Assembly: GCF_014879975.1 (NCBI RefSeq)
Contig: NZ_CP062500.1
Location: forward strand, 3,585,239 to 3,649,238
Length of the DNA stretch: 64,000 bases
Direction of reading: 5' to 3'
Source of the DNA: Vibrio bathopelagicus
Lineage (GTDB): Bacteria; Pseudomonadota; Gammaproteobacteria; Enterobacterales; Vibrionaceae
In this document: positions 57,356 through 64,000 of the stretch, one piece after another
How positions within the stretch are numbered: the stretch's first letter is position 1
Layout: every line of letters starts with the position of its first letter
Translations under genes and position numbers: made by a program
Notes under the pieces: model-generated
Databases searched by the model: none
Seen by the model: only the letters and a program-made list of their open reading frames with translations
What the model was told of the DNA's origin: nothing

Positions 57356-58717
57356 TTATTTACCGATACAGAATGAAGAAAATATACGACCCAATAAATC
57401 ATCTGAACTGAACTCGCCAGTGATCTCATTGAGGTGCTGTTGGGTGATTCGGAGTTCTTCCGCTAATATCTCTCCGGCCATGTAGCCTTCAAGTTGTTGT
57501 TGCCCAATATCAAGGTGTTCTGACGCGCGTTCTAGGGCATCTAAGTGGCGACGACGTGCCATAAAACCACCTTCGTTGCCACCAGCAAAGCCCATGCACT
57601 CTTTAAGATGGCTACGTAGGGCATCGACACCTTCACCTGTTTTTGCAGATAGGCGGATGAGAGTAGGATCATTAACATGGCAGATCCCGAGCTCTTCACT
57701 GGTTTGATCCGCTTTATTGCGGATCACGGTCATACCTATGTTATTGGGTAGACGATCAACGAAATCAGGCCAAATTTCTTTAGGGTCAGTTGCCGTTGTT
57801 GTCGTGCCATCCACCATAAATAATACGCGATCTGCTTGTGCAATTTCTTCCCAAGCGCGTTCAATACCGATTTTTTCTACTTCATCGGAGGCGTCACGCA
57901 GGCCTGCGGTATCAATAATGTGCAGTGGCATGCCGTCAATATGGATATGTTCACGCAGTACATCACGTGTCGTTCCCGCAATATCGGTCACAATGGCAGA
58001 CTCTTTACCCGACAGCGCATTCAATAGGCTTGATTTACCCGCATTTGGGCGACCTGCAATCACGACTTTCATGCCTTCACGCATGATTGAGCCTTGATTG
58101 GCTTCTTGGCGCACAGCTTCTAGGTTATCAATGATAGCTTGTAAGTCAGTACTTACTTTACCGTCAGCCAGAAAATCAATTTCTTCTTCTGGGAAATCAA
58201 TTGCGGCTTCAACGTAGATTCTTAAGTAAATCAGAGAATCTACCAGCGTATTAATGCGTTTAGAGAATTCACCTTGCAGGGATTGTAGTGCTGATTTCGC
58301 CGCTTCTTCTGAGCTTGCGTCAATCAGGTCAGCAATCGCTTCAGCTTGCGTTAAGTCCATCTTGTCGTTCAAGAATGCACGCTCAGAGAATTCACCAGGA
58401 CGCGCGGCACGTACACCTGAGATGGATAGGATACGTTTGATCAGCATGTCCATAACCACAGGACCACCGTGGCCTTGCAGCTCTAACACATCTTCGCCAG
58501 TGAACGAATGTGGGTTAGGGAAATAAAGTGCAATACCTTGGTCGAGTTCAGTGCCATTGTGAGATTTAAAAGGCAGGTACTCGGCATAGCGCGGTTTTAG
58601 TACTTTGCCTGTTACTTCTAGAGCGACTTGAGCGGCTTGTGGGCCTGAAACGCGGATAATACCTACGCCACCACGCCCTGGCGCAGTCGCTTGAGCAACA
58701 ATCGTATCTGTAGTCAT
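57356..58717 (-). CDS. mnmE: tRNA modification GTPase MnmE
   Basis: A 453-residue TrmE, partner of MnmG. N-terminal THF-binding domain (about 1-118), helical domain and inserted G domain with [14 protein letters not shown] (G1, about 223-236), DIAGTTRD (G2/potassium loop), DTAGLRD (G3) and RNKAD (G4). The C-terminal FCIGK motif carries the essential Cys. ATG at 58717 matches the family start [16 protein letters not shown]; a longer open frame to 58759 is not used. Confidence 0.97.
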   Translation of the reverse strand: MTTDTIVAQATAPGRGGVGIIRVSGPQAAQVALEVTGKVLKPRYAEYLPFKSHNGTELDQGIALYFPNPHSFTGEDVLELQGHGGPVVMDMLIKRILSISGVRAARPGEFSERAFLNDKMDLTQAEAIADLIDASSEEAAKSALQSLQGEFSKRINTLVDSLIYLRIYVEAAIDFPEEEIDFLADGKVSTDLQAIIDNLEAVRQEANQGSIMREGMKVVIAGRPNAGKSSLLNALSGKESAIVTDIAGTTRDVLREHIHIDGMPLHIIDTAGLRDASDEVEKIGIERAWEEIAQADRVLFMVDGTTTTATDPKEIWPDFVDRLPNNIGMTVIRNKADQTSEELGICHVNDPTLIRLSAKTGEGVDALRSHLKECMGFAGGNEGGFMARRRHLDALERASEHLDIGQQQLEGYMAGEILAEELRITQQHLNEITGEFSSDDLLGRIFSSFCIGK

Positions 58718-58796
58718 AGTTGTGCCTGCTAGCATGTGAAGGCCAAAGGGGGCGTTCACGATTAATCAATTAGCTGAATTGTAATCAGCTCAAAAC

Positions 58797-58827
58797 AAAA
58801 AGGCGACCTTTTGGTCGCCTTTCTTTT
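58797..58827 (-). terminator. Terminator after yidC
   Basis: AAAGGCGACC-ttt/aaa-GGTCGCCTTT, a perfect 10-bp stem between yidC and mnmE; on the minus strand it is followed by TTTGTTTTG. It separates the yidC and mnmE units. Confidence 0.85.
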
Positions 58828-58847
58828 ATCTCTTGCTGTTATCGAAC

Positions 58848-60470
58848 TTACTTAGAGTGTAAGCCTTTCTTTTCCAGCGCGCGGTAGATAAGCGTTTGCT
58901 GAATCAGAGTTACGATATTCGATACTAGCCAGTAAAGAACCAGACCTGAAGGGAAGAACAAGAAGAAGAAAGTAAACATAACCGGCATAAAGGTCATGAT
59001 TTTCTGCTGCATTGGATCCGTTACAGTTGTCGGGCTCATCTTCTGGATTAGGAACATTGAAGCACCCATCAGAAGTGGCAAGATGTAGTATGGGTCTTGT
59101 GCTGAAAGGTCAGTAATCCAACCGAAGAACGGTGAGTGACGTAGTTCAACAGACTCCATTAGTGCCCAGTATAGCGAAATGAAGATCGGCATTTGCAAGA
59201 TGATAGGTAAACAGCCACCAAGTGGGTTTACTTTCTCTTTCTTGTACAGCTCCATCATTTCTTGGCTCATGCGTTGACGGTCGTCGCCAATACGCTCACG
59301 CATTGCAGTCAGCTTAGGCTGAAGCATACGCATTTTCGCCATAGACGTGTACTGAGCTTTCGTTAGTGGGTACATAGCACCACGAACGATAAACGTTAGA
59401 CAGATGATTGCCAGACCCCAGTTCACAACGATGCCTTGAATGAATGAAAGCAGAGTATGAAGTGGTTTAGCAATGAACCATAACCAACCGTAGTCAACTA
59501 CTAGGTCTAGGTTAGGTGCAACAGCAGCCATTTGGTCTTGAAGTTTAGGACCAACCCAAAGCGTTGCTTTAAAGCTTGCTTCGTCGCCAGTAGCGATGGT
59601 TTTGTTCGGCATGCGAACACCGATGTCACCAAGGTTACCGATTACACGAGTGTAAAGGTTGCTGCCTGCTTCGTCGCGTGGGATCCATGCACTTGCAAAG
59701 TAGTGCTGAATCATCGCTGCCCAACCTTGACCATTTGCTAGGTTAAGAGACAGGTTGCGATCTTGCATGTCGTCGAAGCTGTATTTTTTGTAACGCGTGT
59801 CTTCCGTAGAGTAAGCACCACCACGGTAAGTTGGCATTGTTAGGCTACCGCCGTCATCCATTACGTTCTGACGTAGGTGAGCGTACATGCCGAATGTCGC
59901 GTTGTTACCAGAGTTGTTGACTACATCGTATTCAACATCCATTGCGTAGCTGCCACGCTTAAGGACGAATGTTTTCGTGTAATCAAGGCCGTTCGCTTGG
60001 TAAGTCATCGGGATGCGTAGTTCATCCTGACCATCAGCAAGCGTGAAGCTGTCTGCTGAAACCGTGTAGCTAGGGCGGTTAGTGCTGCTTAAATCGATAC
60101 CTTGAGGGCCAACTAGACCGCTTTGTGCGATAAATTGGTGACCTGGTTCGTTCTTAAGAAGAACAAACGTATCTTCAGAATCAAACTCAGCAGAGTAATC
60201 ATTTAGATTTGCTTTAACGACATCACCACCAACCGTATCAATTGACAGAGTCAGTACATCAGTTGTTACTGTGATAGTTTTAGCAGAAGAAGAAACTTGA
60301 CCAGGAGCCGGGTCTAGATCATCTGCATAAGATGGCGCTGGTAGGGTGCTGCCAGATTGTGCCTGCTCAACCGCTTGTGGTTCTGGGTTCTGAGCTACGT
60401 TCCATTGTTGGAACAGTAGAAAAGAAACCAATGCCAATGCGATTAACAGGATATTACGTTGAGAATCCAT
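58848..60470 (-). CDS. yidC: Membrane protein insertase YidC
   Basis: A 540-residue insertase for inner membrane proteins such as AtpE and AtpB. First helix [20 protein letters not shown], a large periplasmic P1 domain (about 55-330), then the conserved five-helix core starting [16 protein letters not shown] with the substrate-groove Arg in [12 protein letters not shown] (about 363). [14 protein letters not shown] closes it. Two bases from yidD. Confidence 0.97.
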   Translation of the reverse strand: MDSQRNILLIALALVSFLLFQQWNVAQNPEPQAVEQAQSGSTLPAPSYADDLDPAPGQVSSSAKTITVTTDVLTLSIDTVGGDVVKANLNDYSAEFDSEDTFVLLKNEPGHQFIAQSGLVGPQGIDLSSTNRPSYTVSADSFTLADGQDELRIPMTYQANGLDYTKTFVLKRGSYAMDVEYDVVNNSGNNATFGMYAHLRQNVMDDGGSLTMPTYRGGAYSTEDTRYKKYSFDDMQDRNLSLNLANGQGWAAMIQHYFASAWIPRDEAGSNLYTRVIGNLGDIGVRMPNKTIATGDEASFKATLWVGPKLQDQMAAVAPNLDLVVDYGWLWFIAKPLHTLLSFIQGIVVNWGLAIICLTFIVRGAMYPLTKAQYTSMAKMRMLQPKLTAMRERIGDDRQRMSQEMMELYKKEKVNPLGGCLPIILQMPIFISLYWALMESVELRHSPFFGWITDLSAQDPYYILPLLMGASMFLIQKMSPTTVTDPMQQKIMTFMPVMFTFFFLFFPSGLVLYWLVSNIVTLIQQTLIYRALEKKGLHSK

Positions 60471-60472
60471 CG

Positions 60473-60730
60473 TTATTTATCTCTGTCTTGTTTTTGGACC
60501 GGTGGAACGGGGTCAAAGCCCCCTTCGTTCAAAGGATGGCATTTTAATAGACGTTTGCCTGATAACCAACACCCTTTTACAAAACCGTGAGCTTTCAACG
60601 CTTCTATCGCATATAAAGAGCAGGTTGGAGTAAATCGGCAGCGTGGGCCGATGAGTGGACTAATAAACCATCTATAAAAATAGATGGGTATTAGCGCTAT
60701 CCACGCGAAGGGCGAGACAGGCGAAGCCAT
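60473..60730 (-). CDS. yidD: Membrane protein insertion efficiency factor YidD
   Basis: An 85-residue protein with the family signature [20 protein letters not shown] followed by [16 protein letters not shown]; three conserved Cys-type positions (RCRFTPTCS) identify it. It overlaps the rnpA end by 34 bases and is followed directly by yidC, the conserved rpmH-rnpA-yidD-yidC order. Confidence 0.96.
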   Translation of the reverse strand: MASPVSPFAWIALIPIYFYRWFISPLIGPRCRFTPTCSLYAIEALKAHGFVKGCWLSGKRLLKCHPLNEGGFDPVPPVQKQDRDK

Positions 60731-61053
60731 AATTTGTCGAGTAGCTTGAACATTTCTTCATTGCTTAAATCTTGCGCGCTCTTCTTAGCGATTACAACAA
60801 AATCTTTGTTAGGAAGTTTGTGTTGAGTGTTACGAAAGCTTTCACGAGTAAGACGCTTGAATCGGTTACGACCCACGGCGGTTTTAATCTGCTTTTTCGG
60901 AACGGCTAATCCAAGGCGAGGATTTGAAAGAGAGTTATTTCGGGCAATAATGGTGAAATGAGGGGAGCCGGCTCGATGAGCTTGCTTGAAGACATTTTGA
61001 TAATGTTCGGGAGTTAACAAGCGTAACTCCCGACCGAAGGCTAGCTTATTCAA
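60697..61053 (-). CDS. rnpA: Ribonuclease P protein component
   Basis: A 118-residue basic protein that helps M1 RNA process tRNA precursors. The signature [16 protein letters not shown] (RNR motif, about 55-70) is present, and [17 protein letters not shown] opens it. No ATG is available: both in-frame starts are TTG (61053 and 61062). I choose 61053 because it gives the family length. A weak start may set its low level relative to rpmH. Confidence 0.94.
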   Translation of the reverse strand: MNKLAFGRELRLLTPEHYQNVFKQAHRAGSPHFTIIARNNSLSNPRLGLAVPKKQIKTAVGRNRFKRLTRESFRNTQHKLPNKDFVVIAKKSAQDLSNEEMFKLLDKLWLRLSRPSRG

Positions 61054-61065
61054 AATAATCAAAGA

Positions 61066-61200
61066 TTACTTAGAAAGACGCTTACGGCCTTTTGCACGAC
61101 GTGCATTGATTGTTGCGCGACCGTTCTTAGTAGCCATGCGAGCACGGAAACCGTGTGTACGCTTACGCTTTAGAACTGTAGGTTGAAAAGTGCGTTTCAT
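61066..61200 (-). CDS. rpmH: 50S ribosomal protein L34
   Basis: A 44-residue very basic protein: [20 protein letters not shown] then [20 protein letters not shown] and RLSK. Complete L34. ATG at 61200 with AAGGTAATTAC upstream. First gene of the rpmH-rnpA-yidD-yidC operon. Confidence 0.98.
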   Translation of the reverse strand: MKRTFQPTVLKRKRTHGFRARMATKNGRATINARRAKGRKRLSK

Positions 61201-61312
61201 TGTAATTACCTTACTGATCAGTAGTTTTAGGTTTTTGTTAAACCCGGCGTGGGCATTTTTTCTCTTCTTTATATAAGAAAGGAAAACCGACGCCTCTCAA
61301 CAAAGAGGCGGA

Positions 61313-61341
61313 ATTGTAATCACTGTCACAAAAAGTGTCAA
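61313..61341 (-). promoter_or_regulatory. rpmH promoter
   Basis: On the minus strand TTGACA (61341-61336), exactly 17 bp, TACAAT (61318-61313): a near-consensus sigma70 promoter. The transcript would have a leader of about 105 bases containing the hairpin CGCCTCT/AGAGGCG (61291-61310). Confidence 0.8.
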
Positions 61342-61406
61342 TGATTGGGTTAACTAAAATTCCGGTCGGGGGATTATACGTAGAATAACTAAAATCACAA
61401 GGATCC

Positions 61407-62144
61407 TTAGTCGATCCCAACCTTATTTAAGAATTTTTGTAATTTAGGATCCTGTGGATTACCAAAAATATCCTGTGGAGATCCCTGTTCGACAATATGG
61501 CCATCAGCCATGAAGATCACTCGGTCTGCAACCTCTTTAGCAAATTGCATTTCATGGGTGACCACCAGCATGGTTTGATGCTGATTTGCCAATTTTTTCA
61601 TTAGGTTAAGTACTTCACCAACCCACTCAGGATCGAGCGCTGAAGTCGGCTCATCGAACAATAAAAGCTCCGGTTGAAGGGCCATAGCTCGGCCAATACC
61701 AACGCGTTGCTGCTGCCCACCAGAAAGCGCTGCTGGGTAGCTATCAGCTCTGTCACCTAAACCGATGTCATCTAATATTTGTTGTGCTTTTTCATGAGCT
61801 TGCTGCTTTTTCCAACCACGAACGGTAATCAAACCTTCGGCAATATTTTGCTTCGCCGTTTGGTGAGCAAACAACGCGTAGTTTTGGAACACAAAACCGG
61901 TCTTACGGCGCAGTGCCAGTACCTCGGCTTTGGTGTGTTTTTTTACATCGACGTTAATATCATCAATGGAAATCTTGCCTTGATCGGCTTGCTCGAGAAA
62001 ATTAACGCAGCGCAGCAATGTAGACTTACCAGTACCACTTGAACCTATGATGACAATTATCTCACCTTGATTGATTTCTAGGTCGATCCCTTTAAGAACT
62101 TCGGTGTCACCAAACTGCTTGTGGATATTTTCTAATTTGATCAT
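61407..62144 (-). CDS. Polar amino acid ABC transporter ATPase
   Basis: A 245-residue ABC ATPase. Walker A GSSGTGKSTLLRCVNFLEQ (about 33-51), signature ALSGGQQQRVGIGRAMA (about 140), Walker B LLLFDEPTSALDPE, H-loop VTHEM. The sequence belongs to the HisP/GlnQ group for polar amino acids. ATGA overlap with the upstream permease shows coupling. Substrate not determinable from the sequence. Confidence 0.93.
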   Translation of the reverse strand: MIKLENIHKQFGDTEVLKGIDLEINQGEIIVIIGSSGTGKSTLLRCVNFLEQADQGKISIDDINVDVKKHTKAEVLALRRKTGFVFQNYALFAHQTAKQNIAEGLITVRGWKKQQAHEKAQQILDDIGLGDRADSYPAALSGGQQQRVGIGRAMALQPELLLFDEPTSALDPEWVGEVLNLMKKLANQHQTMLVVTHEMQFAKEVADRVIFMADGHIVEQGSPQDIFGNPQDPKLQKFLNKVGID

Positions 62145-62812
62145 CGTACATACGCCTTATTCAGTTTCACTTCGGCCCAGATTTGAATGCGAGTGAGGAT
62201 AACCACCACACCCCAATAAATCAGCGCAACCGCTAGGAAAGCCTCAAAGAAGCGGAAACTTGAAGATGCTTCCATTTGAGCTTTAGCCATTATTTCAGCC
62301 ACCCCTAAGGTGAAGGCAAGGGAAGTCGACTTAATCATGTCGATGAAATAGTTCATCAAAGACGGCAGTGCCACACGGGTAGCCTGCGGCAAGATCACTC
62401 GACGCATGGCTTGGCTGGTTGTCATACCAACTGAGAGGCTGGCTTCCATTTGGCTACGATCGATACCGATAATGGCAGCACGAATACTTTCAGCCATGTA
62501 GGCAGCAAAGTGTAAGGTTAAGCCGATAACCGCGGCGCCAAACGCATCGAGTCCAACCATCCACGGAAATACCTGGGGTAGCCCGTAGTATAGAAGGAAC
62601 AGTTGCACCAGCAGTGGCGTGCCTCTGAAGAAGCTAATATACAGCTGGCTCAGTTGGTCGAGTACAGGGATTTTGAATACACGAATGTTCGCCAGTATCA
62701 AAGATAGAATCAGAGCGAAAAATAAGCCCCAGATTGCCATCTCCATAGTGGTGCCTAAATACTTCAGCAGTATTGGCAACAGACCTAGCATGTAGTTAAA
62801 GTCAAATCCCAT
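62141..62812 (-). CDS. Polar amino acid ABC transporter permease
   Basis: A 223-residue inner membrane permease of the HisM/GlnP family with about five helices. The EAA loop is read as EASLSVGMTTSQAMRRVILP (about 125-145), the contact site for the ATPase. Only one permease gene is present, so it probably homodimerises. Confidence 0.93.
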   Translation of the reverse strand: MGFDFNYMLGLLPILLKYLGTTMEMAIWGLFFALILSLILANIRVFKIPVLDQLSQLYISFFRGTPLLVQLFLLYYGLPQVFPWMVGLDAFGAAVIGLTLHFAAYMAESIRAAIIGIDRSQMEASLSVGMTTSQAMRRVILPQATRVALPSLMNYFIDMIKSTSLAFTLGVAEIMAKAQMEASSSFRFFEAFLAVALIYWGVVVILTRIQIWAEVKLNKAYVR

Positions 62813-62888
62813 AATCTATCTCATATTTTTATTGGAAGTATTGTTTGGAAATACTGTTATATCAGGCTTTTTAATCAGTACACAAAAG

Positions 62889-62922
62889 CAAAAAGCCCAC
62901 CGCTGTATAAGCAGTGGGCTCT
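62889..62922 (-). terminator. Partial terminator after the binding-protein gene
   Basis: On the minus strand AGCCCACTGC...GCGGTGGGCT followed by TTTTTGC, 20 bases after the stop of the binding-protein gene and before the permease gene. Such an internal terminator would give more binding protein than permease, the usual arrangement. Confidence 0.75.
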
Positions 62923-62941
62923 GAATGCATTGAGTGAGTAA

Positions 62942-63691
62942 TTACTTCTTAGTAATGTCCGCACCGAACCATTTTTGAGAGATGCTCTCTAGCGTACCAT
63001 CTTCACGCATTGCTGCGAGTGCTTGGTTTACTTCAGCTTGCAATTTTTTGCCGTTATCGTTGTTTACGAAAGGCCATGCATTCTCGATAGTCTCGAATGG
63101 TTGTCCTGCTAGCTGTAATGGTAGACCAGTCTTCTTAATAAGCTCTAGTGCTGATAGGCGATCCATAACGAATGCATCGGCACGACCCAGCGCAACATCA
63201 TGCTCAATACCAGTATCGTAGGTTTTGACATTGATTTTGCCATCTTTGTCGTAGCTGCGCAGCAGTTGCTCAAAGTTTGAGCCAAGGTTTACCGCAACCG
63301 TCTTACCATCAAGGTCTTCGATGCCTTGAATGCTGTCATTACCTTTACGAACGGTAATTTGTGCGCCGTCTACTACGTAAGGGTCTGCGAATAGGTATTT
63401 CGCTTTACGTGCATCCGTGATTGTAATTTGGTTTGAAATCGTATCGATTCGACCTGTTTCAAGAAGACCGAACAGACCAGAGAAGTTTGCTGTCACGTAT
63501 TCAACGCTATAGTCATTACGTTTACCGATCTCATCCCATAAATCCACTTCAAAACCTTGTAGTTGGTCCTGTTTCACGAAAGTGAATGGGAAGTAGCGAC
63601 CAGACATGCCGACTTTAACTTCAGTGGCAGCTTGAACAGTAGCAGCAGAGAGTGCGATAGCCGCAATTGCAGCCTTAATCCAGTTATTCAT
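62942..63691 (-). CDS. Polar amino acid ABC transporter substrate-binding protein
   Basis: A 249-residue periplasmic binding protein of the SBP_bac_3 family. Signal peptide MNNWIKAAIAAIALSAATVQ (cleaved near A21), then TEVKVGMSGRYFPFTF and GFEVDLWDEIGKR, the family entry motifs. ATG at 63691 is used because AAGGAGTTACC precedes it and the signal peptide starts there. First gene of the transporter operon. Confidence 0.94.
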   Translation of the reverse strand: MNNWIKAAIAAIALSAATVQAATEVKVGMSGRYFPFTFVKQDQLQGFEVDLWDEIGKRNDYSVEYVTANFSGLFGLLETGRIDTISNQITITDARKAKYLFADPYVVDGAQITVRKGNDSIQGIEDLDGKTVAVNLGSNFEQLLRSYDKDGKINVKTYDTGIEHDVALGRADAFVMDRLSALELIKKTGLPLQLAGQPFETIENAWPFVNNDNGKKLQAEVNQALAAMREDGTLESISQKWFGADITKK

Positions 63692-64000
63692 TTGGTAACT
63701 CCTTATATTTATGGGATTGGATGTTACTGGGAAAATGCTCAATAGAATAAATAACCAGATGTTATTAACCATAACCAGATCGCATTCTCGTTTTGGGGAT
63801 AACTAGTAAGGATCCGGGCATAAGTGGATCGTTGTGTGAGTAAAGTAGGGGCAAGGTGTGTGGATCCAGCCAATTTCACCCTATTTATTGTGAATAACTT
63901 GGATCTTATTCACTGGATTTGTGATCAATTGCTGGTGATCTGACTTATCAACAGGTAAAATTAGCGGTCATTTCATATAACTTAAATAGAGTGGGGCACC
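63692..64000. promoter_or_regulatory. Upstream region with DnaA-box-like sites, probably before dnaA
   Basis: This 309-bp gene-free edge contains TGTGAATAA (63889-63897, reverse of TTATTCACA), TTATTCACT (63906-63914) and TTATCAACA (63945-63953), with several GGATC sites. In other Vibrio chromosomes dnaA follows the rpmH-side ABC transporter, so this is probably the autoregulated dnaA control region; dnaA itself would begin beyond the window. Confidence 0.55.

Noticed and set aside
63569..63584. TGTTTCACGAAAGTGA as a parS site
   Set aside because: Only the first half fits TGTTTCACGTGAAACA, and it lies inside a coding region.

Overview
The window is an origin-proximal piece of a Vibrio chromosome 1. 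The gene content, the order mnmG-oriC-mioC and the close match to the known Vibrio families support the genus. A Splendidus-clade member is my guess only. All calls come from reading sequence and translations by eye; no database search was run.

Layout. Positions 1-11,021 hold a zinc-ribbon gene fragment, smg, dprA and a LysM gene on the minus strand, then def-fmt-rsmB-trkA-trkH on the plus strand. A DUF3157 gene, a hemolysin-III gene and a spo0M-like gene follow. Positions 11,022-13,586 hold an unusual small transcription unit (Fur-like sites, a 55-residue basic ORF, a strong terminator), then yihD and ccoG.

Positions 13,635-26,593 are a complete 12.96-kb provirus lying between ccoG and srkA. 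It is bounded by an 18-bp direct repeat that is part of the ccoG terminator hairpin. It encodes integrase, a Mu-HTH/S24 repressor, a Cox-like protein, an HUH replication initiator, a small FtsK/HerA-like packaging ATPase, a PM2-P2-like (double jelly-roll type) major capsid protein, a string of tiny membrane proteins, a spike with a tail-type chaperone, and an M15 endolysin/holin cassette. There is no terminase, portal or tail module. This is a temperate tailless, probably membrane-containing virus related to corticoviruses. It is the most interesting object in the window. Seven of its genes are shorter than 60 codons and sit in ATGA/TAATG-coupled chains.

Positions 26,620-32,399 carry srkA, dsbA, a DUF2860 outer membrane protein, an intact IS3-family element with a 3-bp target duplication, and comM. 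Positions 32,523-39,207 are the attenuated ilvL-ilvGMEDA branched-chain amino acid operon. Then come punR/punC (purine nucleoside export), a GAF-GGDEF diguanylate cyclase and glmU. Positions 45,050-51,980 are the whole atpIBEFHAGDC operon on the minus strand, followed by parB, parA, rsmG and mnmG.

oriC lies at about 56,515-56,815 with E. coli-like R1-R4 DnaA boxes and about a dozen GATC sites. Beyond it are mioC, mnmE, yidC, yidD, rnpA, rpmH, and a polar amino acid ABC transporter. The right edge contains DnaA-box-like sites in what is probably the dnaA upstream region. I see no rRNA, tRNA or CRISPR array.
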